The notes under the pieces are model-generated. The model did not search any database and had not been told where the DNA came from. It saw only the letters and a list, made by a program, of their open reading frames with translations. This document shows positions 13,301 to 20,169 of a DNA stretch of 52,139 nt, one piece after another. The DNA is from a virus: positions 92,188 through 144,326 of the IMG/VR virus record IMGVR_UViG_3300023118_000008. One strand, given 5' to 3'. Within the stretch, counting starts at the first letter, position 1, and every line of letters starts with the position of its first letter. A program made the position numbers and the translations under genes.

Positions 13301-15940
13301 TTTCTGAGCTTCTGAGTAGTCTAAATCTGATAGGTCTTCATTAGCCTTTAAAAAGTAAGTAAATTTCTTTAAACCTCTATCGTAAACTTCAATAACTCCT
13401 TTTTTCAATTTTCCATCCGAATACCTTGGATTTGCTTCTTGGAGTTTTTGTTTTGTCAAGTTTTTTATCTCCGCGATATCGCTTGAAGTAAGTTCACCTT
13501 GTTTTTTTATTTCCCCGATTTGTGAACGGTATAATTTATCCAATTGCAAGACATCATCTGGAATAGAAGTTCTATCAATCGTTACTCCGTTTGTTGTGAT
13601 AGAAAAGTTTTGGAGCTTCTCTAAATATTTAGGGTCAAAGTAAGATTCAAATCTTTGAGTAAAAGTCTTTCTGAATTCCTTATCTAGATTGGCAAGCTGT
13701 CCTGAAATCTCATCTCTGTTTTGAGTTTTCTTATTGATATCTTCTTGACTCAATTCTTTATTTGCGGTTAATTCTCTTTGTAGGGAATCATACTCGCTTT
13801 GCATTGAATCAATCTTCTCTTGAACCGTGTCCTTATTTAAGTTTTCTCCTAAAATCGTAGATAAAATTTTAGCTTTTTCTGTATTATCAACTTCCAAAAC
13901 TTTTTGAGGATCTTTCTCATTGATTATTCCTCCATTATAGATAAGCTTTTTTAATGTTGTGGGGATTTGACTCTCTGTTAATCCTAAAGCTTCCAAACGG
14001 TTTAAGAAAGGTTTGGTTTGGTTTTGGTGCGTTGTTCTTTCTTGGTATTGTGTTCTTTCAATTATTTCTCCCGCCAAATTTAAAAGACCATCTCTTGAAT
14101 TGATTAATCCTCCTAAATGGGCATGTAACCAACCTGTGTCAGCTTCTGCTGTTCTTGAAATATTGTCGATATATTCACGATATTTATTAGCCTGTTCAGG
14201 AGTCATATTATTCTTTCTGATGACTCTCTCAACAATCAAATCTCTTGCCTTTGTATTTGTTGCGGGAACTCTTCCTTCAATTGTAGAAATCTTTTGTAGG
14301 ACATCATCGATCTGTTTTGCAATAGCCTTGTCATTAATGCTTTCTCTGATTTGTCTTAGCATTGGAGCAAGTCTTGAAACTGTTGATTGAAATACTCCAT
14401 TTTCTTCTGACGTGAAATGTCTTGAATTTTTATCGGCGTTTTCTAAAGATTTTAAAAGAGAATTTGCTTGAGAATTAGCAACCGCTACCAATTGTAATGT
14501 TGAATTTTTCAAGGAAGCTTCGTCTGTCAGGGCAATTGTCTGCTTTAATTTGTTTAGGGTATTTTTATTCGCCGAGGAATTTCTTAAAGCGTATTGCTGA
14601 TTTAAAAGAGTTTCATAAGACTTCTGAATAGTTTGGGCTAAAGCTGTACGTCCTGTTGCATTATAGAGCGTATAAGACTTATTCTCTTTATTCCTGATAT
14701 CTACATCCAAAGAGTCATTCATAAGGTCTCTATAGACTTGTTCGGTGAATGTTTCTAATTGGGTTTGATAGTTCGGCTGAAAGAAATCATAAACACGGTT
14801 AAAGAAATCTTGAAAGAAGTTTCTTAAAGTTGCAACAATACCGCCTTCCAAAGTCGGTTCCGATTCCCTTGTAAAATTATCTTGCAGGGAATTAGCTAAA
14901 ACCTTCCCTAAAATTTCTTCTCTGACAGCATCTTCTAAGGCTTCACCTTCTAAAGTTTCCGAGTAGATTTCAAAATATTGTTCTGCAAATTCTGCCCACT
15001 CTTTAGTTCTATGGACATTGCGTTTTTGGTTTGCAATTTCTTCTTGATTTTTTGTGGCTATAATAAAATGGCTCACTTCTTCAATCAAGTCTGCTTGACT
15101 TATGACACCGTCTTTGAAAGCTACAATGTTATTTGTTAAATCCGTTAGAGCTTTTGCTGAGGGCTCATAACCGTTCTTTTTAGCGTATTTTTCCGCCCAC
15201 TTTTCAATAGAAGTAGTCTTTACACCTAATTTATTTAATAGCTGTAATAGTTTTTCTTGAAGCTCGTTTTCAGGTATGATTTGAATTTCTTCCAAAGCAG
15301 AATTATTGGCATTTGTTTCCAAGGAAATTTCTTCCAAAGTCTTTATGAAAACAGCTGTTGGTTCATCAAATCTTTGAGTAAGCTGATTGAAGCTTTCTGA
15401 TTTGGGAACTTCCTGTCTTTCTTTGAAAGTAATATTATAATCTTGCCCTACTAAAGCTGAAAATGCTCCTTTATATCGTTTTGAAACTGTTCTGGCTACA
15501 TCCGCGTAAACTGCTTTCTCTTGCTCGTTATTCCCTGTCACTTCCAAAAATTTAGACCCATCAACATCTAAAAAAGAATTTCCTGTTAGGATGTCTTCTT
15601 TGATTAGAGAATTTAAAAGGCCTGAACGCGTCTGAGGATTTATTGTAGCGTCGATTGTCATAAAAGATTTTCCATTTCCAACCACCTTTATTTCAGAATT
15701 AGGTTTGCTATTTTTGAGAGCCTCTTTTAATGTCTGGAACTCTTCTCCTTGGTTTTGAAAACTGATTGGAAATTCCTGATTGCTATTATCCGACAAAAGA
15801 TTTGTATACCCTATTAGAGCTTCTTGGAAATTTTGTATATGAGGAATATTTAATATTTGATTGAAAACTAAAGAAGGTCTGCCATCAGGAGCATTTACTC
15901 CAATTTGTCTGCCGTTCTTATAAATTATTTCACAAGCCAT
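10385..15940 (-). CDS. Giant virion/cargo protein, 1851 aa
   Basis: Not assigned to an enzyme. The first about 30 residues (M-A-C-E-I-I-x-x-N-G-R, then P-S-L-V-F) match the start of the 765-aa protein upstream. Most of the protein is charged and helical with coiled-coil stretches. Residues about 285-360 contain I-E-E-V-S-H-F, which resembles a zincin helix but lacks the first His. The C-terminal 450 residues are more hydrophobic, with a clear membrane-like segment near 1705-1722 (L-A-V-A-N-A-L-A-V-A-V-I-L-L-A) and many Trp/Tyr. Giant proteins at this position in crAss-like phages are packaged in the virion and ejected with DNA, and I infer that role here. No D-x-D-x-D RNA polymerase motif is visible. 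Ends in TAG. Confidence 0.8.
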   Translation of the reverse strand: MACEIIYKNGRQIGVNAPDGRPSLVFNQILNIPHIQNFQEALIGYTNLLSDNSNQEFPISFQNQGEEFQTLKEALKNSKPNSEIKVVGNGKSFMTIDATINPQTRSGLLNSLIKEDILTGNSFLDVDGSKFLEVTGNNEQEKAVYADVARTVSKRYKGAFSALVGQDYNITFKERQEVPKSESFNQLTQRFDEPTAVFIKTLEEISLETNANNSALEEIQIIPENELQEKLLQLLNKLGVKTTSIEKWAEKYAKKNGYEPSAKALTDLTNNIVAFKDGVISQADLIEEVSHFIIATKNQEEIANQKRNVHRTKEWAEFAEQYFEIYSETLEGEALEDAVREEILGKVLANSLQDNFTRESEPTLEGGIVATLRNFFQDFFNRVYDFFQPNYQTQLETFTEQVYRDLMNDSLDVDIRNKENKSYTLYNATGRTALAQTIQKSYETLLNQQYALRNSSANKNTLNKLKQTIALTDEASLKNSTLQLVAVANSQANSLLKSLENADKNSRHFTSEENGVFQSTVSRLAPMLRQIRESINDKAIAKQIDDVLQKISTIEGRVPATNTKARDLIVERVIRKNNMTPEQANKYREYIDNISRTAEADTGWLHAHLGGLINSRDGLLNLAGEIIERTQYQERTTHQNQTKPFLNRLEALGLTESQIPTTLKKLIYNGGIINEKDPQKVLEVDNTEKAKILSTILGENLNKDTVQEKIDSMQSEYDSLQRELTANKELSQEDINKKTQNRDEISGQLANLDKEFRKTFTQRFESYFDPKYLEKLQNFSITTNGVTIDRTSIPDDVLQLDKLYRSQIGEIKKQGELTSSDIAEIKNLTKQKLQEANPRYSDGKLKKGVIEVYDRGLKKFTYFLKANEDLSDLDYSEAQKVVGLQNLMLLNSEFYKANSNSQGIPQKFLDELNSLSTEQEKFDFLNNNATTDFTQEFWDNFDPNNSLVARLLELGSPEALEFAQNIREQQSIISTIIRGNKNLNNPSETDVFAMYETETSAIRDAQSILEVQTAEARNILEEQEATEIQSVSTVNESYRKDLESNEIASNSPQEIDFILKHVTSNGRSSIESLRRNLQRLQKGESVIMTPFLTNLIEGRSDYDNVLAEFARRKLLPYYKRTEPQGFTEAYEELKRNVSENQSGAVLDFIESGIVEVKPSWSYYDAMANVNPKWIENRDAQRDQYTEAYKNSVRNDEYYKRYGIDEQGNATQNIQEFEARKILLDYNDQSLENYGIQATHDRYQLPQFLRSATRRLTDGSNKLKSLKEIASDMTGIREDEADLGQDISGNLAKKGDSLLSVPTYGVRKLKDQTDVTDELLLSYAMFNQQSALYKARRENISDMLVLEDFILSKERDYPGKKAEATNTYKMFNSFLKSNFYGVKETFSQEVTVLGKKVDLGKLARTFNSWVRFSNLAGVTVPLTSALQGKTQEFLEVAVGEVLDKTAYKEAQKEFARKGSQQIGEIMKYNGKAEISVYGERFGLYNLTERFENSYIGRAGRGLLKSSSALHSAGNYPVTSTVMLSVIYDYRVFGGEVVTYRQFKEINGKDDRLLWEKQPLFKDLIPVKDGVIAPNYKGISEQLNISEEEAVEKVDLILEAINARTASAVQRVDSQIPSYQKSLANRNAIANFFLLHSSWWQVAAQNKLKSRSYNISEGVWTQGSWNTVFNMTNSLAQNVLKPKELKKVWQEYMTDEVSVRNLRRTGLELAVANALAVAVILLANMSDDDPEDPGFLLAWSEYMLLRVAVEQTSSTVSLPMQLDSMLSNPLISAEKFKDLGNILDLADSNIIDRGTYAGSTVRYKWMSKNLPFIRDYNRFRDFNSAKDTYYFFNKSTLENWTFATVLAEDEAEE

Positions 15941-15941
15941 T

Positions 15942-16898
15942 TTATTGTTTTAAGTTTTTTAATATGTGGACTATTGTATCTATATTCCAACCATTTCCGA
16001 GCATTTCACCCGCTTTGTTTTTTGAAACTTTTTTAGTGTAATTATCAGGGACGGTTTGTAACCTTTCTAGTTCTTTCCTTGTAAATTTTCTAACAGTATT
16101 TTTATCAATAAAAAGCTTATGTTTATTGGAGCAGCCTCTGTCTAAAGTACCACACTTACCTGTCTGATAATATCCTCTTTGATCTTGACTTCCATTATTC
16201 TTACCTGACAAATCATATTGATAATAGTTATTTGTAAATATTCCCTCTTTTCCTTCTATGTTAACATGTAAATCAAGGGATGCTTCTTTTTCTATAATAT
16301 CTTCAATCACTATTCTTGAATCTATATATTCATCTATTTTTAAATTTGTCCAGTAATATCTAGGTCTGTTTTGGGCTGAAAAGTTACTAGAATTTATTAA
16401 CTCTCCTTTTACCTTCATAACTTCATCAAAAACATCTTTCCAATATTTCACCATCTTAACATTTTCTAATAAAAAATTAAGAGGTTTAATTTCTCTCATT
16501 AATCTGACAAATTCCCAAAATAAATAAGATTGCCCTTCAAATTGAAAATCTTCACTTTTTAGTAATAGATAAGTTTCCAAATCTGTTATTTCAACCCCTT
16601 CTTTTGTAGTCAATCCTTTTCTCTTTCCTGCAAAACTCAAATTTTGGCAAGGACTTCCTCCAATTAACAAATCTATTTTTCCAACTTCAAAAACTCCGTT
16701 ATCTGTAAAAAGTTTTCCTTCACAGTACTTTAAATTTCTGACATCTCCTATTTGAATAGTATTTGGGTAGTTATCCATAGCAACTGCAATTGCATCGGTA
16801 TTTACTTCAGATGCATAATAATTTGTAATTTTGTGACCTCCTCTGTTTAAGGCAATTTGTCCTCCTGATTTTCCGTCAAACAATGATAGTACATTCAT
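15942..16898 (-). CDS. C5-cytosine DNA methyltransferase
   Basis: 318 residues. Motif I is L-S-L-F-D-G-K-S-G-G. Motif IV is G-G-S-P83-C84-Q-N-L-S-F-A-G with the catalytic Cys. Motif VI is E145-N-V. Motif VIII is Q-N-R-P-R-Y-Y-W, and motif X is G-E-M-L-G-N-G-W-N. It transfers a methyl group from SAM to cytosine C5 in phage DNA, most likely to protect against host restriction or to regulate. All core motifs are present, so it should be active. The target-recognition region (about residues 190-255) is short. It has its own promoter (16915-16945) and is inserted between two cargo genes that share an N-terminal motif, so it looks like a late addition. The stop is one base before the 1851-aa gene. 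Confidence 0.92.
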   Translation of the reverse strand: MNVLSLFDGKSGGQIALNRGGHKITNYYASEVNTDAIAVAMDNYPNTIQIGDVRNLKYCEGKLFTDNGVFEVGKIDLLIGGSPCQNLSFAGKRKGLTTKEGVEITDLETYLLLKSEDFQFEGQSYLFWEFVRLMREIKPLNFLLENVKMVKYWKDVFDEVMKVKGELINSSNFSAQNRPRYYWTNLKIDEYIDSRIVIEDIIEKEASLDLHVNIEGKEGIFTNNYYQYDLSGKNNGSQDQRGYYQTGKCGTLDRGCSNKHKLFIDKNTVRKFTRKELERLQTVPDNYTKKVSKNKAGEMLGNGWNIDTIVHILKNLKQ

Positions 16899-16914
16899 AT
16901 TTATATATTTTCAA

Positions 16915-16945
16915 CAAATATAGTAAACTTAATTAACAATCAAAA
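16915..16945 (-). promoter_or_regulatory. Promoter of the C5 methyltransferase
   Basis: Minus strand: TTTTG (16945-16941), 18 bases, TATATTTG (16922-16915), then 16 bases to the ATG. The -33 part lies in the last codons of the 765-aa gene. It gives the methyltransferase an independent start within the late block. Confidence 0.5.
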
Positions 16946-19230
16946 CTTTCTTTTAAAATATTTTTTGCTTTTGTGGAATCTTTAACATTTGAATTGTCTG
17001 ACATGCTTGCTTTCAAGTCTAAGTTGTATTCGTTGAATTGGGGTTTAGGATTTCCAAAGGTGTTATATTGTGACTTGTTTACCATTTGTCTTTTGAACAG
17101 GCTTTTACCGTTTTGATTAAATATGTTTTCCCATAAGCTTCCGTCTTGTCGTTTAGTAAACCTTTCTTGGCTATCCGATATTAAGGTTTCTGAATCTACT
17201 ATTGTAGGGCTTTGTATTAGGGGTGCCATTTGTGGGTTGTTTACATAGTAATCTCTTTCTTTTTGGGAGATATCTGGATTTTCATCTAAAGTAGTTTGAT
17301 TTAGATTTGGCATTTGTTTTGAAATCAGGGAATACTGCCTTAAATTTTCATCTGCTAATTCTTCTACTGTTGAAAGTGTTAAATCATCTGTATATTTTAG
17401 ATTTATTCCTTGCTCGTTAATTTCAAAGTTTGAATAGAAATTTAACCACATTGGAGAGTTCTTTTTCTTTTCTCTCAGGCTTTTTATATTAAATTCTGCC
17501 ACGAAATCATTTGTAAGGTACTCGTAGTTTCCTATGAAAGCTGTGTCATTTATACCATCATTTATCCCCTCATTTATACCATCAAATCCTAAAATAGTTT
17601 TGAAAAGATTTATTTTTTCTGCTGTTTCTCTCTGCGGAGATTCTATTCTTAGGGCTTGTCTTTGGTTTTCTTGTTTTGTAAGGCTTGGGTTGTAATAATA
17701 AGCGATTTCATAAAGCTCTTCTAGAGTCTTATCGTTTACTTGGACATACAAGTTTTCTGATTTTTTTATCGCCCCGATTTGATTGAAAACTTCACCCTCG
17801 CTCAAAGCTGTTCTTAGATAAATATAATCTCTATCATTAGGTTGTCTTATAGCTTTTGTTTCTTGGATTTGATTGGGAAAGAACTCTGTATAAAGTTTGG
17901 AAAATGTTGCTAAGTTTTCTTGCACAGGATTTTCCATAACACCCCCCAAAGCATTTAAAAAGGGTTTTAAAATTGGATTATCTGCCTGGTCTTTTATTCC
18001 TATAACATCAATACCCATTTTCAAAGCCTCATTCTCTATCTTATCCAAAGCTCTATAAGTCTCTCTTGGATTCTCTAAAAGAACTTCATCTGAAATATTT
18101 GTTATATTAACTATTGCGCTTATTGCTTTATATGGGCTCTTTAATATCGTAGCTGAAATTGCCAAACGATCACCTAGATTAGGCTCTACTATTAGTCCAT
18201 CAACATCTGCCAAAACTCTTGCTTTTACAAATGCTTGTGCTTCCTCTAAGGTTATGAAAGGATTTTCTTCAAACATATCTTCCTCCACGCCCGCAATTTC
18301 TTCCATTAAGTCTTGCTTTAGGTGGTTTGGGTTTTCATATAGAGCTTTTCCAAAACTTCCAATAGTATTTGATTTGAGTAATTGTTCTTGTGGTATTTGT
18401 TGTTCTGTAACTAAGTCAAACTCTGTATTCTGAAATGCTTCTAGGCTTTCTTTGATTTGATTTTGCAGGCTTGGTGATTTCAAAATTCTATCAATTTCGT
18501 ATTGTGAGTACAAGGACTGCATTTTTTGAGGAACTGTTGTAAAGAAACCTTGCTCATCATAAAACACTTTGTTCATTTCCGCTTTCAAATCTCCTTGAAA
18601 TCCTAAAGACAAGTTTTTTAGCTCAATTTTCTCTTCTGTATTTAATTCTCTTTGGTTTCTATTTTGATTTCTTAAGAATTCCAAAACGCTTTGCATTGAG
18701 GGCTCACCATTTGGATAACTGTTTTGAAGTATAAATTGGTATCTTCCGTCTGGTATCTGTTCAGCTAGATTGTCTCTCACAAGGGACTCCCATACATTCA
18801 AATCATCTTGACTTGAAGCGTTATCGCTTTTTAACTGTATTCCTCTTTGAAATAAGTCTTTAGCCACTTGTTTATAGAGACTCTTTCCATATCCTTTGCC
18901 TTTGAAAGCATCATATATAGTTATCATATCTACCCTGTCCCCTTTTATTCTCAGAGTACCTATTCTTTTTCCTTTAATTGTAGGAATATAAGAAATAGAA
19001 TTTCCTTTGATTTGTCTGGAAAGTTTTACATCATTTTGATTCACTGAATATAATAAAGCATTTTTAGCTCTATTTACTGTTTCAAACGCCTCAGACTTGG
19101 AAGCCTTATAAATTTCTAAAGCTTCTTCTTGGGTAAATCTCTCCCTTAGGTCTTGGAAAAGCAATGACGGAGTATCTTGATCCGTCACTACTGTTACTTG
19201 CCCATTCTCTCTTATTATATTACAGCTCAT
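16933..19230 (-). CDS. Virion/cargo protein with a GNAT-like acetyltransferase domain, 765 aa
   Basis: The N-terminal tag (M-S-C-N-I-I-R-E-N-G, then P-S-L-L-F) resembles that of the 1851-aa protein. Residues about 74-160 look like a GNAT N-acetyltransferase fold: beta strands (R-I-G-T-L-R-I-K-G, V-D-M-I-T-I), an acetyl-CoA loop K-G-K-G-Y-G-K-S-L-Y, then a helix. The rest is unidentified, with a mixed charged/helical composition and a short tandem G-I-N-(E/D)-G-I-N-D-G-I-N-D stretch. The ATG overlaps the upstream stop (ATGA). If packaged, it could be an injected effector that acetylates a host protein; that is inference. It may also be a polyvalent protein in the sense used for phage-injected multidomain proteins. 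Confidence 0.75.
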   Translation of the reverse strand: MSCNIIRENGQVTVVTDQDTPSLLFQDLRERFTQEEALEIYKASKSEAFETVNRAKNALLYSVNQNDVKLSRQIKGNSISYIPTIKGKRIGTLRIKGDRVDMITIYDAFKGKGYGKSLYKQVAKDLFQRGIQLKSDNASSQDDLNVWESLVRDNLAEQIPDGRYQFILQNSYPNGEPSMQSVLEFLRNQNRNQRELNTEEKIELKNLSLGFQGDLKAEMNKVFYDEQGFFTTVPQKMQSLYSQYEIDRILKSPSLQNQIKESLEAFQNTEFDLVTEQQIPQEQLLKSNTIGSFGKALYENPNHLKQDLMEEIAGVEEDMFEENPFITLEEAQAFVKARVLADVDGLIVEPNLGDRLAISATILKSPYKAISAIVNITNISDEVLLENPRETYRALDKIENEALKMGIDVIGIKDQADNPILKPFLNALGGVMENPVQENLATFSKLYTEFFPNQIQETKAIRQPNDRDYIYLRTALSEGEVFNQIGAIKKSENLYVQVNDKTLEELYEIAYYYNPSLTKQENQRQALRIESPQRETAEKINLFKTILGFDGINEGINDGINDTAFIGNYEYLTNDFVAEFNIKSLREKKKNSPMWLNFYSNFEINEQGINLKYTDDLTLSTVEELADENLRQYSLISKQMPNLNQTTLDENPDISQKERDYYVNNPQMAPLIQSPTIVDSETLISDSQERFTKRQDGSLWENIFNQNGKSLFKRQMVNKSQYNTFGNPKPQFNEYNLDLKASMSDNSNVKDSTKAKNILKESFDC

Positions 19231-19436
19231 ACTAATATTTTAAACACTATAAAACCTATTATTCCTAAAATACTTATTACTTGAGTTATGGCACTTCCAG
19301 TAAATACAAACCTGTCTTCTAAAACATATTTTTCAGACTTACCTATTTTAGTCCAACTATATATTGGGTCAGCTAAAAGTAATCCAAAAAGGGGTATAAA
19401 AGGTACTGCATATTTTAACTTATCTTTAAATTTCAT
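19227..19436 (-). CDS. Small two-TM membrane protein, 69 aa
   Basis: Two hydrophobic segments, Y-A-V-P-F-I-P-L-F-G-L-L-L-A and I-T-Q-V-I-S-I-L-G-I-I-G-F-I-V-F, with a short basic N-terminus and a charged loop between them. Probably an inner-membrane protein with both ends on the same side. Its TGA overlaps the start of the 765-aa gene, and it starts one base after the 64-aa gene. Function unknown; a holin-like role is possible, but it is far from the lysis genes. Confidence 0.7.
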   Translation of the reverse strand: MKFKDKLKYAVPFIPLFGLLLADPIYSWTKIGKSEKYVLEDRFVFTGSAITQVISILGIIGFIVFKILV

Positions 19437-19437
19437 A

Positions 19438-19632
19438 TTATTCGCCTAATGGCATTCCTGTTAATAAATATCCTCCTTTTAGTATAGACTCTTTTTGTTC
19501 TTTGTCGTAGATATCGAAAATAATTACATCTCCGTTTTCTTCTACTCTTGACACTATGTAAACAACACCGTTTTGTTCAAGTGTGCAGTTTGTTTTTAAC
19601 TTTCCATCAAAATATTTGCTTGATTTCTCCAT
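19438..19632 (-). CDS. Small hypothetical protein, 64 aa
   Basis: Predicted beta-rich: N-G-V-V-Y-I-V-S-R-V-E-E-N-G-D-V-I-I-F-D-I-Y, resembling a small SH3-like barrel. Soluble and acidic. Tightly packed between the 157-aa and 69-aa genes. Not recognised. Confidence 0.65.
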   Translation of the reverse strand: MEKSSKYFDGKLKTNCTLEQNGVVYIVSRVEENGDVIIFDIYDKEQKESILKGGYLLTGMPLGE

Positions 19633-19634
19633 AC

Positions 19635-20108
19635 TTATAATTTTTGCCCTGGTTGTAGCGTAAATTTATATACCAATTCTCCATTTTCTTGTGCTTCTTT
19701 CATACCTTTATACAATTCTGTTGACTTGTTCATAGTTTCTAAATCCTGAATTTCTACCCCTGCTGTGACTAAGACTTTTAAGTTGTAGAAATTATTCAAA
19801 CCTGCCTCTTTCAGTATTTTTCTTACTTCTTTTTCTGTATGAAGTCTAGTTGGTAAAAGAAGAGGTACTTCGTGATTAACATAATTTTCTGTTTTTCCTT
19901 TTTCAAGATGTTGTTTTACATATTTCTCAACAATACGTGAATTAATTTCTTCTGAGAAATCCTTATGTTCTTCTAGCTTTTGGTATAACTCGCTGTCTTT
20001 TTCTATCTTAGGTAATATTTCTTGAATAGTACTTATAGCTCCAAAATTAAACCATGTGGTCTCATTGTCCTTTTCCGAGTATTGTAATTTTGTTGATTTT
20101 AATTCCAT
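19635..20108 (-). CDS. Hypothetical protein, 157 aa
   Basis: The frame is open to 20153, but the upstream part lies inside the promoter/inverted-repeat region and reads as a hydrophobic run. The ATG at 20106-20108 (M-E-L-K-S-T-K-L-Q-Y) is the better start. Charged, helical protein with H-T-E-K-E-V-R-K-I-L-K-E-A-G-L and a C-terminal F-T-L-Q-P-G-Q-K-L. No domain recognised. First gene after the 1739-aa cargo gene, apparently with its own promoter. Confidence 0.7.
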   Translation of the reverse strand: MELKSTKLQYSEKDNETTWFNFGAISTIQEILPKIEKDSELYQKLEEHKDFSEEINSRIVEKYVKQHLEKGKTENYVNHEVPLLLPTRLHTEKEVRKILKEAGLNNFYNLKVLVTAGVEIQDLETMNKSTELYKGMKEAQENGELVYKFTLQPGQKL

Positions 20109-20121
20109 TTTTATCTTAATT

Positions 20122-20169
20122 AATATTAGGAAGCAAATATAATCTAAGTACACTTAACTTCCTAATATT
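20122..20169 (-). promoter_or_regulatory. Promoter enclosed by a perfect 12-bp inverted repeat
   Basis: Arms AATATTAGGAAG and CTTCCTAATATT (20169-20158 and 20133-20122 on the minus strand) are perfect complements separated by 24 bases. The -7 motif TATATTTG (20141-20134) abuts the downstream arm, and a second smaller palindrome (TAAGT-GT-ACTTA, 20156-20145) lies in the spacer. No TTTG -33 box is seen. It lies between the 1739-aa stop and the 157-aa start, and is either a regulatory site or an RNA hairpin. Confidence 0.55.

Noticed and set aside
10385-15940. Metalloprotease domain in the 1851-aa protein
   Set aside because: The segment I-E-E-V-S-H lacks the first His of HExxH and no clear third ligand could be assigned.
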